A DNA stretch of 64,000 nucleotides from the NCBI RefSeq assembly GCF_000169435.1, contig NZ_AAYB01000005.1, positions 107,665-171,664 on the forward strand. Reading direction: 5' to 3'. Below are positions 35,950 through 45,989 of the stretch, piece after piece (within the stretch, counting starts at the first letter, position 1; the number at the start of each line of letters is the position of its first letter). Under the pieces are notes generated by a model that saw only the letters and a list, made by a program, of their open reading frames with translations, did not search any database and was not told the DNA's origin. Source of the DNA: Roseobacter sp. CCS2. GTDB lineage: Bacteria > Pseudomonadota > Alphaproteobacteria > Rhodobacterales > Rhodobacteraceae. The position numbers were made by a program, and so were the translations under genes.

Positions 35950-37176
35950 TTAGTCCTCAAGTTTGGTAGCGATCAGCAAGCCAATCGCAATCAGTTTCAA
36001 TAGCGACGGTACAAGTGCGTAAAGCACCGTCAGCATGGTGATGGCCTCGGCGGGCAAATCGGTTGCCCCCGCCTGAAAGCCGGATCGTTCCAGTAACGGC
36101 AGCAAAACCACCGCGGCGAAGGCAAGCGTGAACTTGTTCACCAAATTCCAAAGGCCAAATCCCTGTCCGCCATTGGGCGAGATGGCAGCCATACGTTTCG
36201 CAAACATTGCAGGCAGCAAAGTAAGGTCTGCCCCGATGGTCGCTCCACTTAATACGCAGATGATCGCGAAAGGGATCACATCGCCCGGCGATAAAGTGAG
36301 CGTGTAGGCAAATGAGGCCACGGCCAGAACCATCGCCGATAGCAAAACAGGCTTGGCCCCAAAACGCTTTGCGAGCGCGGACCAGACTGGTGACGATATC
36401 GCCGCAGCCAAGAAAAACAGGACCAATAGCGCGCCTTCCCAGCCGACAGCGCCCAGTTTGCTTTCGACGTAGAATAGGAAAAGCGTGGACGAAACGGCAA
36501 GGGGCGTTGCGTTTACCAAGGCAAGAATAAGCAACTTCCGCGCGGTATTGTCGCGGAGGATTTCGCCAATCTGCGACGGTTCCGGGCTGACGCGTTCTTT
36601 CCATTCCGGCCACATGAAGACCGCCGCGATGAGTGTGAGCACCGCAAACCCAAAGGCAAAGGCGGCAAACGGGTCCGCCACAACGCCGATAAGGACGGTC
36701 GGAATAACAGCCGCGATGCATACCCCAAGCAGTGCACCGCTTTCGCGCCAAGCAGCCAGCCGCACATGCCCTTGCGGGTCTTTGCCAGCTTTGCTGACCC
36801 CTTGCGCATAAAAGTTGATCGACAGGAAACTGAACGCGGTGAACAGCCCGGTAACCGTGATCCCGAACCACCAGAGCGGGTCAATAGGGGGGGCGACGGC
36901 GAAAAGTCCGATCATGGACAAGGCCATGACGAGAGCAGTCAGTGTTATGACAAGTTTCTTTGACGAAGTAAGCCGTTCACTGATCCAACCCAAAATGGGA
37001 TCCTGGATCATATCAAACAGGCGCATTGCAAAAAGCAGCGCCCCCAAAGCGGCAAGGCTGACGCCGAATGTATCGGCATAATACTTGGGCGCATAGATGT
37101 AGATCGGTAGGCCGGCCCCGGCCAGCACGGCCGCAAAGACCGAGTATGCAGGCAGCCGCTCTGATAGGGCTTTCAT
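35950..37176 (-). CDS. MFS transporter, GPH-like family
   Basis: This 408-residue protein has about 12 membrane segments and the GPH (glycoside-pentoside-hexuronide):cation symporter pattern (LFDMIQDPILGWISERL; loop SKKL). In R. sphaeroides the matching gene is in the sigma-E/singlet-oxygen operon. The transported molecule is unknown; a lipid or lipid precursor is a fair guess. Its stop region is 3 bases before DUF3833. Confidence 0.9.
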   Translation of the reverse strand: MKALSERLPAYSVFAAVLAGAGLPIYIYAPKYYADTFGVSLAALGALLFAMRLFDMIQDPILGWISERLTSSKKLVITLTALVMALSMIGLFAVAPPIDPLWWFGITVTGLFTAFSFLSINFYAQGVSKAGKDPQGHVRLAAWRESGALLGVCIAAVIPTVLIGVVADPFAAFAFGFAVLTLIAAVFMWPEWKERVSPEPSQIGEILRDNTARKLLILALVNATPLAVSSTLFLFYVESKLGAVGWEGALLVLFFLAAAISSPVWSALAKRFGAKPVLLSAMVLAVASFAYTLTLSPGDVIPFAIICVLSGATIGADLTLLPAMFAKRMAAISPNGGQGFGLWNLVNKFTLAFAAVVLLPLLERSGFQAGATDLPAEAITMLTVLYALVPSLLKLIAIGLLIATKLED

Positions 37177-37931
37177 CTGCTGACCTCATCTGCGGGTGGT
37201 TCAGGCTGCGAACGAAATGTTGCGCCTTTCCACCAAAGCTTGATCGCCTGCCAGTGGATCAACGCCAAAACCCGCCGTGACCCAAAGGGTCGCCGAAGCG
37301 CGGCTTTGATGATGGATGCATTGGTGATCGGCTTGCGGGGCCCTGTCAGCGTGGCGATCAGCCCACCGTTGCCGCGCGAATAGTCAATCCAGATGCCGAT
37401 GCTGTCGGCCTGGATATCAAAGCGGAAGGTGTAACCGCCCTCAATCGGCTGGAAAGGTGACACATGCATCAGCTTTTGGGCTGATAGTGTTTCGTCTTTG
37501 GTGATGGCACGGCCATCTTCATGGCGGCAGAGGTACGAATGGCGATCGCCAAAGGTATTCGTCACTTCGGCGATGACGGTCGTCAGTGCATCATCAACAT
37601 TATAGCACAGCCAGAATGACACCGGATTGAACACATGCCCCAGCACACGGGGCTGGGCGAGCAGTTCAATGCGTTTGGCATCTGTCACATCATGTGCGGC
37701 CAAAACTTCACGGACCCAGTCAGCGCCTTTGCCGTGCTTGGGCGCGCCGCCGTGATCGCTGTCTTGCAGTGACATCAGATTGCCAGCATTACGTGAAAAC
37801 AGCGCTGGTGTCTGCGGCGCCACCTCTGCATCCGTCAGCACGTAGTCAATGGAATAGCGAAAGGCGTTCTTCGTCGCCCCACGTCGCCCATGATAGGTTT
37901 CAGCTGCGATATGATGAACGGTTCCGGTCAC
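37173..37931 (-). CDS. DUF1365 protein
   Basis: The 252-residue protein has the DUF1365 marks (HGRRGATKNAFRYSIDYV; VLGHVFNPVSFWLCY; ISPFQP-like VSPFQPIEGGYTFRF). Family members sit next to an amine-oxidase-like flavoprotein and often a cyclopropane-fatty-acid synthase, and genes of this group have been linked to furan fatty acid formation in R. sphaeroides. The GTG start overlaps the upstream stop (GTGA), and its own stop overlaps the MFS start. Confidence 0.9.
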   Translation of the reverse strand: MTGTVHHIAAETYHGRRGATKNAFRYSIDYVLTDAEVAPQTPALFSRNAGNLMSLQDSDHGGAPKHGKGADWVREVLAAHDVTDAKRIELLAQPRVLGHVFNPVSFWLCYNVDDALTTVIAEVTNTFGDRHSYLCRHEDGRAITKDETLSAQKLMHVSPFQPIEGGYTFRFDIQADSIGIWIDYSRGNGGLIATLTGPRKPITNASIIKAALRRPFGSRRVLALIHWQAIKLWWKGATFRSQPEPPADEVSR

Positions 37932-39226
37932 TCTGCGGCGTGTTGTATATGCTCACGCGCGTTGAGCGAATGGACAACATCCAACGCGCTGGACAGCCCG
38001 TCTTCGTGAAAGCCGTTCTTCATCCAAGCGCCGCAAAACCACGTGCGGTTTGATCCGTTCATGGCGGCAGCCGCTTCTTGTGCGGCAATCGCTTCAAGAT
38101 CATAGACTGGGTGGCGCAACATAACCTCGTCCCAGATCAGTTCTTCCTTGATCGGGCGGTTGCTGTTCAATGTGACCATCATGTCTTCGCCTTTCAGCCA
38201 AGGCTGCAAGGAATTCATCCAATAGGTCAAGTTGATCTCGGTATCGGTGCGCTGGGCATCTTCGGAATAAACCCAAGACGACCAAACCTGACGCCGCTTT
38301 GGCATGATTGACGTGTCAGAGTGCAGCACAACCTTATTCGGTTGATAGCGCACCGCGCCAAGAACCGATTTTTCGACGGCTGTGGCGTCGGACAACATGC
38401 GTAGCGTGTCATCGGAATGCGTGGCAAAGATGACTTCATCAAAGCTTTCCCAATCAGCACCATGGGTTTTCACGTCGGCACCCGATGCATTGCGGCGGAC
38501 CGCATCGATGGGTGCGCCAAGCCGGATATCAATGCCGCGTTGCGTCATATCGGCCCCCAAGCGCGTCACGTATTCCTGCGACCCCCCATCAACAGTGTAC
38601 CACTGATGTTGGCCGGTCGCACCCAGCAGGGCGTGATTATCAAAGAACCGCATCATCGCGTAGGCAGGAAAATCGAGGATTTTCTCTTTCGGTGTCGACC
38701 AGATCGCGCCAGAGAATGGCAACAAATAATGATCGCGGAAATAGTCGCTGAGGTTCAGCTTCTTAAGCAATTCACCGATGGTCAGTGTCTCATCCTGGCT
38801 GGCGTCCAGCCCTTGGGCGTTGAATTTCAAAATATCGCGCACCATGCGCAGGAACTTGGGGCTGGCGATGTTGCTGCGCTGGGCAAAAAGCGCATTCAGG
38901 CTGGCCAACCCGTATTCCATACGCCCACCGCTGAAAGAGGCGCCAAAGCTCATGTTACTTTTGATGACGGGCACATCAAGGTGGTCAAACAGCTTGGTCA
39001 GGTTGGGATAGTTGGCGTAGTTGAAAACGATAAAACCGGTATCAACGGCTTGATCACGGTTTTTACCTGCCATGCGTGTGCGGGCGTGACCACCAAGCCG
39101 ATCTTCGGCTTCGAACAATACAACACGGTGATCTTTGGCCAGCGCATGCGCGGCCCCCATTCCTGAAATCCCTGCACCAATTACCGCAATTTTTCTGGGA
39201 ACGGCTGTCCCGGTCTCGAATGGCAT
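37928..39226 (-). CDS. FAD-dependent amine-oxidase-like protein (lipid modification)
   Basis: The 432-residue flavoprotein has an N-terminal FAD motif (IAVIGAGISGMGAAHALAK) and a VLFEAEDRLGGHARTR stretch. It matches the COG2907-type oxidases paired with DUF1365. In R. sphaeroides the equivalent (RSP1091) belongs to the singlet-oxygen operon and the group is implicated in furan fatty acid synthesis. It is first in the operon, 45 bp downstream of a TGATCC-N18-TAACA promoter. Confidence 0.9.
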   Translation of the reverse strand: MPFETGTAVPRKIAVIGAGISGMGAAHALAKDHRVVLFEAEDRLGGHARTRMAGKNRDQAVDTGFIVFNYANYPNLTKLFDHLDVPVIKSNMSFGASFSGGRMEYGLASLNALFAQRSNIASPKFLRMVRDILKFNAQGLDASQDETLTIGELLKKLNLSDYFRDHYLLPFSGAIWSTPKEKILDFPAYAMMRFFDNHALLGATGQHQWYTVDGGSQEYVTRLGADMTQRGIDIRLGAPIDAVRRNASGADVKTHGADWESFDEVIFATHSDDTLRMLSDATAVEKSVLGAVRYQPNKVVLHSDTSIMPKRRQVWSSWVYSEDAQRTDTEINLTYWMNSLQPWLKGEDMMVTLNSNRPIKEELIWDEVMLRHPVYDLEAIAAQEAAAAMNGSNRTWFCGAWMKNGFHEDGLSSALDVVHSLNAREHIQHAAE

Positions 39227-39265
39227 GTCAGGGGGGCTCCAGTATCTCTTAATCGTTTGTTATTA

Positions 39266-39295
39266 TTGTTACGCGTCCATTAGTTACATGGATCA
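39266..39295 (-). promoter_or_regulatory. Probable sigma-E (RpoE) promoter of the flavoprotein operon
   Basis: On the minus strand TGATCC (39295-39290), an 18-base spacer and TAACA (39271-39267) give the same layout as the promoter facing the other way. TGATCC is the known -35 element of R. sphaeroides RpoE promoters. The predicted start is about 32 bases before the ATG. Confidence 0.7.
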
Positions 39296-39316
39296 CAAGA
39301 AAAAGCACCCGTCCTG

Positions 39317-39346
39317 TGATCCAATCTGAAAACCGCGCCGTAACAC
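39317..39346 (+). promoter_or_regulatory. Probable autoregulated sigma-E promoter of rpoE-chrR
   Basis: TGATCC (39317-39322), 18-base spacer, TAACA (39341-39345). It places the transcript start near 39352, so the in-frame ATG at 39351 cannot be the real start of the sigma factor. Confidence 0.75.
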
Positions 39347-39455
39347 TTATATGTTGACGGAAGCTGACACCCTCACAAAAGCGGATGCGCTGCCGCCGAA
39401 CGTCATTTATGGTGACGTAAAGGCGCAACGGGTGAGCAAGGTGAGGAATACGAAG

Positions 39456-40007
39456 GTGAACCCTGAAGCATCAGCAAAACGTATGGCTTGGGTCGTTCAG
39501 GTGCATGCTGTGCGGGACACCAAGGACCGCAAAGCTTTTGCTGAGCTTTTTGGATACTTCGCCCCGCGGGTGAAGTCGTTTTTGATGAAATCGGGGGCCA
39601 GCCCGGATCTGGCAGAAGAATGCACACAGGAGGTCATGGCGACCCTTTGGAATAAGTCCCATATGTTCGATCCCACCAAGGCGAGTGTATCCACATGGAT
39701 TTTCACAATCGCCCGAAATCGTAAGATCGACATTCTGCGCAAACAGCGCAGGCCGGAACCCGAAGACCTTCCATGGGGACCAGAAGCAGAGCCGGATCAG
39801 GCCGATGCGATTGGTCTACAACAAGAAACAGAACAACTTGGGCAGGCCCTTGCCACATTGCCCGAAGAACAAAGAAAACTGATCGAGCGCGCCTACTTTG
39901 GCGAGCTAAGCCATAGTCAAATTGCCGCAGAGACGGGATTGCCACTGGGGACGATTAAATCGCGGATTAGATTGGCGCTGGATAGACTGCGCCACGCAAT
40001 GAAATGA
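39456..40007 (+). CDS. rpoE: ECF sigma factor RpoE (ChrR-associated)
   Basis: From GTG 39456 the product is 183 residues, close to R. sphaeroides RpoE. This start has a GAGGA site with 8 bases spacing; a longer frame from 39351 is ruled out by the promoter position, and GTG 39432 and ATG 39483 are other options. Region 2 is AFAELFGYFAPRVKSFLMKSG to ASVSTWIFTIARNRKIDILR, and region 4 ends AAETGLPLGTIKSRIRLALDRLRHAM. It directs the singlet-oxygen/photooxidative response in relatives. Its stop overlaps the ChrR start. Confidence 0.93.
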   Translation: MNPEASAKRMAWVVQVHAVRDTKDRKAFAELFGYFAPRVKSFLMKSGASPDLAEECTQEVMATLWNKSHMFDPTKASVSTWIFTIARNRKIDILRKQRRPEPEDLPWGPEAEPDQADAIGLQQETEQLGQALATLPEEQRKLIERAYFGELSHSQIAAETGLPLGTIKSRIRLALDRLRHAMK

Positions 40008-40666
40008 TGACCGATATGAAACAGATTAAACACCACCTGACCGAGCCTCTTTTAATGGGGTATGCTGCGGGAACGCTGCCAGAAGCCTTTAATCTGGTTG
40101 TGGCAACGCATATTTCGATGTGTGACACGTGCCGTGCGGCTTTGGCCGAATACGAGGCTGTTGGCGGCGAAGTCATGCTGGACGCAGAGCCTATTGATGT
40201 GGCCGAGGATGCATTGGCCGCAACACTTGCGATGATTGACGGTGGACAGGTCGCTGAAAAGCCTGCCCCGGTTCGGACGCAAAACAGCGTTTTCCCCGGT
40301 CCTTTGCAAGACTATGTCAATGGCGACATTGACAGCCTGAAATGGCGCAAAGTTGGTGGCGGCGTAAGTCAGCTGGTGCTGAACACATCAAAGGATGCCA
40401 GCGTGCGTTTGCTGCGCATTCCAGCGGGCACGGCTGTGCCTGACCATGGGCACCGCGGCACAGAACTGACACTGGTACTGCAAGGTGCTTTCACGGATGA
40501 AGAAGACCGTTTTGGTGCAGGCGATGTCGAAGTGGCAAACGAAGATTTACACCACACGCCCGTTGCAGAAGACGGTCTGGACTGCATTTGTTTGGCAGCG
40601 ACAGATGCGCCGCTGTTGTTCAACGGTCTTGTTCCACGGATCGCGCAAAAGTTCATAGGTATTTAA
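40004..40666 (+). CDS. chrR: Anti-sigma factor ChrR
   Basis: The 220-residue product has the zinc anti-sigma domain with HxxxCxxC (H36, C40, C43 in HISMCDTC) and a C-terminal cupin (VPDHGHRGTELTLVLQGAF and a later DLHHTPV) that supplies a second metal site. ChrR holds RpoE until singlet oxygen or organic peroxides trigger release. The ATG overlaps the rpoE stop (ATGATGA), so the two are made together. A bidirectional terminator follows. Confidence 0.95.
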   Translation: MMTDMKQIKHHLTEPLLMGYAAGTLPEAFNLVVATHISMCDTCRAALAEYEAVGGEVMLDAEPIDVAEDALAATLAMIDGGQVAEKPAPVRTQNSVFPGPLQDYVNGDIDSLKWRKVGGGVSQLVLNTSKDASVRLLRIPAGTAVPDHGHRGTELTLVLQGAFTDEEDRFGAGDVEVANEDLHHTPVAEDGLDCICLAATDAPLLFNGLVPRIAQKFIGI

Positions 40667-40681
40667 CCGGGACTCACTCAC

Positions 40682-40719
40682 AAAAAAGGCGTCCAAGCGA
40701 AAGCTTGGACGCCTTTTTC
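40682..40719. terminator. Bidirectional terminator between chrR and the Pi transporter gene
   Basis: AAAAAGGCGTCCAAGC and GCTTGGACGCCTTTTT form a perfect 16-base stem with a GAAA loop, with A and T runs on both sides. Confidence 0.92.
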
Positions 40720-40731
40720 GTTCAGATTGTA

Positions 40732-42219
40732 TCAGCTCATGACGGTACTGAGGGCGAAGAAAAAGCAAGCTGAAAGGATTGCCGCTGCTGGCACCGTGAC
40801 AACCCACGCCGCGATAATCGTTAAAAAATGCGACCGGCGCACAAGTTTGCGGCGGCGTCTTTCTTCGGGTGCATACATGACGCGGTTGGGCATCGTCATG
40901 CGTGCTTTTTTGATCCGCCGTTCTGCATCCCATTCACGAAAAAAACCGACGCCGAACACACCGCCAACAGCGATATGGGTGGAACTGACAGGCAGGCCCA
41001 GCCAGCTGGCAACGATCACGGTGATTGCTGCTGAAAGCGCGACGCAATATGCGCGCATTGGATTTAGTTTGGTGATCTGGCTGCCGACCATACGGATCAG
41101 TTTCGGTCCGAACAGAAACAACCCGAACGAGATGCCCAAGGCACCGATGACCATAACCCAGAACGGGATGGTAAAGGCGGACAGGAAATCGCCTGACTGC
41201 GCTGCCTGCACAATGGCCGCAAGCGGGCCAACTGCATTGGCCACATCGTTTGCACCATGCGCAAAGCTTAGCAAGGCCGCCGAAACAACCAGCGGAATAC
41301 CAAACAGCACTTTGAGCGACTTGTTACGATTTTCCAGTCCTTCCGATTGTTTCCTGATCACCGGGATCATCACCACCCAGATAACCGCACCAATCACAGC
41401 ACCAATCAAAAGCGCCGTCGGCAGGTCGATCTTGATGATCTTCTTAAGACCCTTAAGCGCAAGGTAAGCCGCAAAGGTGCCGCCCATAATACCAACCAGC
41501 ACGGGCACCCATCTACGGGCCGCCGCAATCTTGTCGTCCTGATAAATAATTCGCGACTTGATCAGCCATAGGAACCCCGCCGCAATCAAGCCGCCCAGAA
41601 AAGGCGAAATGACCCAACTTGCCGCAATCGCCCCCATGGTCGGCCAATTCACAGCGGCAAAACCTGCGGCAGCAATGCCGGCGCCCATTACGCCACCAAC
41701 GACCGAATGGGTGGTGGACACGGGTGCACCTACCCAGGTCGCCATGTTGACCCAGAACGCCGCCGCCAAAAGTGCTGACATCATCGCCCAGATAAAGGTC
41801 GTTGCGGTCCCCATACTTTCGGGCGCGATGATGCCTTTGGCGATGGTGGAAACCACGTCACCACCCGCAATCAGCGCACCGGCACTTTCAAAGACAACGG
41901 CAATCGCAATCGCACCGCCCATTGTCAGCGCGTTCGCACCAACAGCAGGGCCCATATTGTTGGCCACGTCATTGGCACCGATATTCAGTGCCATATAGGC
42001 GCCCAGACAGGCGGCCATGATCACGATGAAAGAATTGTTTGCCTGCCCAAAGAAAAGTGCAGCGGCAATGCCTGCGATAATCACAAACAACAGCGAAATA
42101 CCCATCCCGATAAGCGGACGCGAGACATAGCCGGTCGCGAGTTCAAGATTGGAAAAGCGTGCGAGATCGCGATCCAAGGTTTCGAGGTGGCGTGGATCGC
42201 CCTCGTTCAAGTTCGTCAT
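40732..42219 (-). CDS. PiT-family inorganic phosphate transporter
   Basis: The 495-residue membrane protein contains the two inverted PHO4 signatures, GANDVANNMGPAVGANAL near residue 80 and GANDVANAVGPLAAI near residue 330, and about 10-12 membrane segments. It takes up phosphate with a cation. The N-terminal cytoplasmic tail (LNEGDPRHLETLDRDLARFSN) is longer than in E. coli Pit. It is followed by the chrR terminator. Confidence 0.95.
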   Translation of the reverse strand: MTNLNEGDPRHLETLDRDLARFSNLELATGYVSRPLIGMGISLLFVIIAGIAAALFFGQANNSFIVIMAACLGAYMALNIGANDVANNMGPAVGANALTMGGAIAIAVVFESAGALIAGGDVVSTIAKGIIAPESMGTATTFIWAMMSALLAAAFWVNMATWVGAPVSTTHSVVGGVMGAGIAAAGFAAVNWPTMGAIAASWVISPFLGGLIAAGFLWLIKSRIIYQDDKIAAARRWVPVLVGIMGGTFAAYLALKGLKKIIKIDLPTALLIGAVIGAVIWVVMIPVIRKQSEGLENRNKSLKVLFGIPLVVSAALLSFAHGANDVANAVGPLAAIVQAAQSGDFLSAFTIPFWVMVIGALGISFGLFLFGPKLIRMVGSQITKLNPMRAYCVALSAAITVIVASWLGLPVSSTHIAVGGVFGVGFFREWDAERRIKKARMTMPNRVMYAPEERRRRKLVRRSHFLTIIAAWVVTVPAAAILSACFFFALSTVMS

Positions 42220-42274
42220 GCAGCCACTCCCCCGGAATCGTCGCTACAGGACTAGCGGCGAAGTGACGCAGAAA

Positions 42275-42766
42275 TCAACTGTGTTGAACGTTCTGAGGAA
42301 AGAGATTTGTCATCCGGCGCAGAATCTCCTTCAACTCACCCTCTTTTACAAGGTCGGCTGCCGCCTCTGGTGACATCCACTTGCGCTGGCGTTCACCCGC
42401 TTCGGGGAATTCGGCAGAAAGCTCTTTGACCTTCACGGGGTATACCAGTGTTTCGACTGGTACGGGCAGTCCGGCACGCAGGATTTTGTCGTAAGTATAG
42501 GTGCCAATGGGTTGCGGTGTGGCCTTGCTATTGCGCACGCCCGCTTCTTCCCAGGCTTCTTGAAGTGCGGCTTCAGATGTTTCAAGCCCACTGATCGGCC
42601 AGCCTTTGGGGATGATCCAACGCCCTGTGTCGCGGCTTGTGATCAACAACACCTCCATATCGTCGCCTTTGCCACGATAGCACAGTGCGGCGACCTGCAA
42701 CCTTTTGGGGCGCTGGAACAACAAGCGCAAGACGTCGCGCCAAAGCGAGGTGATAAGGGTGATCAT
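42275..42766 (-). CDS. Nudix hydrolase
   Basis: From ATG 42766 the product is 163 residues (a TTG five codons earlier is less likely). The Nudix segment reads GLETSEAALQEAWEEAGV: the EEAGV end is intact, while the Arg before it is Gln and the upstream Glu is one place off the consensus. Relatives act on diphosphoinositol polyphosphates or dinucleoside polyphosphates. It lies 55 bp upstream of the Pi transporter gene. Confidence 0.85.
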   Translation of the reverse strand: MITLITSLWRDVLRLLFQRPKRLQVAALCYRGKGDDMEVLLITSRDTGRWIIPKGWPISGLETSEAALQEAWEEAGVRNSKATPQPIGTYTYDKILRAGLPVPVETLVYPVKVKELSAEFPEAGERQRKWMSPEAAADLVKEGELKEILRRMTNLFPQNVQHS

Positions 42767-42894
42767 TCTGAAACCGCTCAAGTCTTTATTTATATTTTTC
42801 AGAAGCTTATAAGATCAAAACAGGCAAGATGCAAATCGCAGTCGTGTGAGTGTCGCCGGACTGCGCGATATTCCTCTTTTACACCGCCGCCGCT

Positions 42895-44133
42895 TTAGCC
42901 CTTTGGCGGCATGATCGGCACAACCTTGGGGTCAGGCTCGGGTGTGATTTCTGCGAAATCAAAGTTGTCCAGACGATGGGCCCGTTTGCCTGCCTTCTCG
43001 GCCGAGATCTTGATATCCTCAATATCCTTCGCGGCTTGCCCAAAGTGCCGATCCAGATTACCCACTCGGGTCACCAGCCGCTCCACATCGCCACCCAGCA
43101 TCGCCAGTTCTTTGCGAATGGCACCTGTTTGTTCACGCATCCGCGCGTCTTTCAGTATCGCGCGCATGGTGTTCAGCGTCGCCATGCAGGTCGTGGGCGA
43201 CACGATCCAGACCCGCGCGCTGAACCCTTCGCGCACAATATGGGGCAGGCGGCTGTGCAATTCGGCATAAACAGCTTCGGACGGTAGGAACATCAGCGCA
43301 CCATCAGCGGTTTCGCCTTCGATCAGGTAGCTTTCGGAAATCTTCTTGATATGGGCTTTGATCGCTTGACCAAAGGTGGTCAAGGCGCGTTCGCGGTCAG
43401 CCTTGGTATCAGCCGCCATCAATTGTTCGTAAGCTTCCAGCGGAAACTTGGCATCAATGACGATTGGGCCGGGGGGATTGGGCAGATGTATCAGGCAATC
43501 CGGTCGGCTGTTGTTGGAAAGGGTCGCTTGCCAGGTGTAGCTGTCGGCGGGCAGGGCCTTGGACACGATATCTTGCAACTGAATTTCGCCGAAAGCGCCG
43601 CGGGTTTGCTTGTTGGATAGAATATCCTGCAGCGACAGCACATCGCCCGACAGCTTTTCAATATTCGTCTGTGCCTTGTCGATGGTCGCAAGCCGTTCTT
43701 GCAGCGCGGTCAGGCTTTTTGTGGTTTTCTCGGATGAGCCAGAAAGCGTGTCTTTCATCCGTTCCTGCATTTCGGCCAAGGAGCGGGCCGATTTGATTGC
43801 ATTATCTGACAGGCGTTCCGCCATTTGGGCCTGCACTTCGGCCAGTCGCGTCTCCATCGTTTGTACGACCTGCACCTGCGCCGTTGCCTGCGCATCGCTG
43901 ACCGTGCGTATGTTCCCCGCCAGTTGCTGCTGACCTTGCCCCAGCGCGTTCACATCCTGCGACAAGCGCCCGACCTGTGATGCCACAAACTGCACCGCCT
44001 CGGTCGATTTCCCGGCACGGCGCACCGTCATGATCAGCAGGATCAATACAACCAGCGTGATAACCGCGCCGACAATGACCCCAATGACCATCGGGTCGCT
44101 TAAGTCATAGATATTTTCACCAATCTGGATCAT
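42895..44133 (-). CDS. rmuC: DNA recombination protein RmuC
   Basis: From ATG 44133 (overlapping the mutL stop as ATGA) the product is 412 residues. It has one N-terminal membrane segment ([20 protein letters not shown]), a long coiled coil to about residue 170, and the RmuC nuclease-like domain ([45 protein letters not shown]). It limits inversions at short repeats in E. coli. A longer frame upstream lies inside mutL and is not used. Confidence 0.94.
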   Translation of the reverse strand: MIQIGENIYDLSDPMVIGVIVGAVITLVVLILLIMTVRRAGKSTEAVQFVASQVGRLSQDVNALGQGQQQLAGNIRTVSDAQATAQVQVVQTMETRLAEVQAQMAERLSDNAIKSARSLAEMQERMKDTLSGSSEKTTKSLTALQERLATIDKAQTNIEKLSGDVLSLQDILSNKQTRGAFGEIQLQDIVSKALPADSYTWQATLSNNSRPDCLIHLPNPPGPIVIDAKFPLEAYEQLMAADTKADRERALTTFGQAIKAHIKKISESYLIEGETADGALMFLPSEAVYAELHSRLPHIVREGFSARVWIVSPTTCMATLNTMRAILKDARMREQTGAIRKELAMLGGDVERLVTRVGNLDRHFGQAAKDIEDIKISAEKAGKRAHRLDNFDFAEITPEPDPKVVPIMPPKG

Positions 44134-45941
44134 GTGCGCCCAAACAGCCGTTCGATATCGGCCAGCTTGAGTTCGACATAGGTCGGTCGTCCGTGGTTGC
44201 ACTGGCCGGACAAGGGTGTCGCTTCCATCTCACGCAGCAGTGCGTTCATCTCGGCGGCTTGCATTCTGCGGCCCGACCGGATGGAGCCGTGACACGCGAC
44301 CCGGCTGAGAATTGCTTCGATCCGCGCTTGCACTGATGCGCTGTCACCTTGGTCTGCCAGTTCGTCCAGAATATCGCGGATCATCGCTTCGGCGTTCACC
44401 TCGCCCAAGATCGCGGGGGTTTCACGCACGGCAATAGCGCCACCACCAAAGGGTTCGATGGTCAGGCCGAATTTAGCCAGGTCATCTGCGATGTCGCGCA
44501 GTTGCGCCGCCTCATTTTCCGATAGTTCAACAATTTCAGGGATCAGCAGGGCCTGTGCCGCAACACCGTTTTCGGCCATCTGCGCCTTGAGCTTTTCATA
44601 GACCAACCGTTCATGGGCGGCATGTTGATCAACAATGACGATGCCATTTTCGGTCTGCGCGATAATGTAATTCTCATGCACCTGTGCGCGGGCGGCACCC
44701 AACGGTAGATCATCGGGATCATCTTCAACCATCGGTTCAAAGCGCGCTGAAGGCATTTCACCAAATCCGGGTGCCTGCGCCTGAAAGGTCATCGACCGGG
44801 CACTGAAACTGGGCCGGTCCATCTGATAAACCCGCGGTTCGGTTCGTTCCGGTGTGATCGCGCCCAAGGTTGCATTAGCAACAGTGGTCGAGGCACGATG
44901 TCCGGCATCGGCCAAAGCATGGCGTAAACCAGACACGATCAGCCCGCGTACCGTGCCGGGATCACGAAAGCGGACCTCGGATTTGGCGGGGTGCACGTTG
45001 ACGTCGACCAGCGTTGGGTCGCAGTCGACAAAAAGCGCAGCAACCGGGTGCCGGTCACGCGACAGCACGTCCATATAGGCGGCGCGCAAGGCACCAAGCA
45101 ACATTTTATCCCTGACCGGACGTCCGTTTACAAAAAGGAACTGCGCCACCGCTGCCCCGCGTGAATAGGTCGGCAAGGCCGCATACCCTGTCAGGTGGAA
45201 CCCCTCCCGCTCGGTATCAATGCGCAGGGCGTTTTCAGCAAAATCTTTGCCAAGGACAGCGCGTAACCGACCATGCAGCGCATCAAATAAATCGCCGGTT
45301 TCGGCATCTGCGCGAAAAACAGTGCGATTATCACCTTTGGAGGCATCGCGCAGGATGAACGTCACGAACGGTTCTGCCATGGCCAATCGCTTGACCACAT
45401 CGGTCACGGCCTGTGCCTCGGCCCGGTCGGTGCGCAGGAACTTCAGACGTGCGGGCGTTGCATAGAACATGTCGCGCAATTCAATAACCGTGCCAGCGGA
45501 CAGCGCGGCAGGTTTCACACCTTCAGCCTGCCCGCCCGCGACAGCGATCATCGCCGCTTCTGCGTTCTTGGCGCGTGAGGTGATTTTCAAGCGGCCCGTT
45601 GCGCCCAGCGATGGTAAAGCTTCGCCCCGGAACCCAAAGGACTGGATATTCAACAGGTCAGAGCCATCAATCTTTGACGTTGCATGGCGCAACATGGCCA
45701 TGGGCAGATCAGACGGTGTCATGCCACAGCCATCGTCCGTCACACGGATCAGGGTTTTGCCGCCATCGGCAATCACCACTTCGATCCGGGTTGCGCCAGC
45801 GTCGATACTGTTTTCGACCAGTTCTTTGACCGCAGAGGCAGGCCGTTCCAAAACCTCGCCCGCCGCAATCCGGTTGATTGCGGCGTCATCCAGCTGCCGG
45901 ATCACCGGGCGCGGCTGTATCTGGGGGTCTGCGATGGCCAT
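44130..45941 (-). CDS. mutL: DNA mismatch repair protein MutL
   Basis: The 603-residue protein has the GHKL ATPase start ([25 protein letters not shown], shown in part), DDGCGM and GFRGEAL motifs. Its C-terminal domain carries the endonuclease motif [12 protein letters not shown] and a metal-site CNHGRPT, so it is the nicking type found in bacteria without MutH. It is cotranscribed with rmuC. Confidence 0.97.
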   Translation of the reverse strand: MAIADPQIQPRPVIRQLDDAAINRIAAGEVLERPASAVKELVENSIDAGATRIEVVIADGGKTLIRVTDDGCGMTPSDLPMAMLRHATSKIDGSDLLNIQSFGFRGEALPSLGATGRLKITSRAKNAEAAMIAVAGGQAEGVKPAALSAGTVIELRDMFYATPARLKFLRTDRAEAQAVTDVVKRLAMAEPFVTFILRDASKGDNRTVFRADAETGDLFDALHGRLRAVLGKDFAENALRIDTEREGFHLTGYAALPTYSRGAAVAQFLFVNGRPVRDKMLLGALRAAYMDVLSRDRHPVAALFVDCDPTLVDVNVHPAKSEVRFRDPGTVRGLIVSGLRHALADAGHRASTTVANATLGAITPERTEPRVYQMDRPSFSARSMTFQAQAPGFGEMPSARFEPMVEDDPDDLPLGAARAQVHENYIIAQTENGIVIVDQHAAHERLVYEKLKAQMAENGVAAQALLIPEIVELSENEAAQLRDIADDLAKFGLTIEPFGGGAIAVRETPAILGEVNAEAMIRDILDELADQGDSASVQARIEAILSRVACHGSIRSGRRMQAAEMNALLREMEATPLSGQCNHGRPTYVELKLADIERLFGRT

Positions 45942-45989
45942 GACACAAGTTCTAGCATAGCCAGCTGCGATTCTACGAGCGGAAATCGC

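Noticed and set aside
35957..36871. 304-residue minus-strand frame inside the MFS gene
   Set aside because: Second frame of the same strand within a clear transporter gene; Cys/Trp/Arg-rich shadow.
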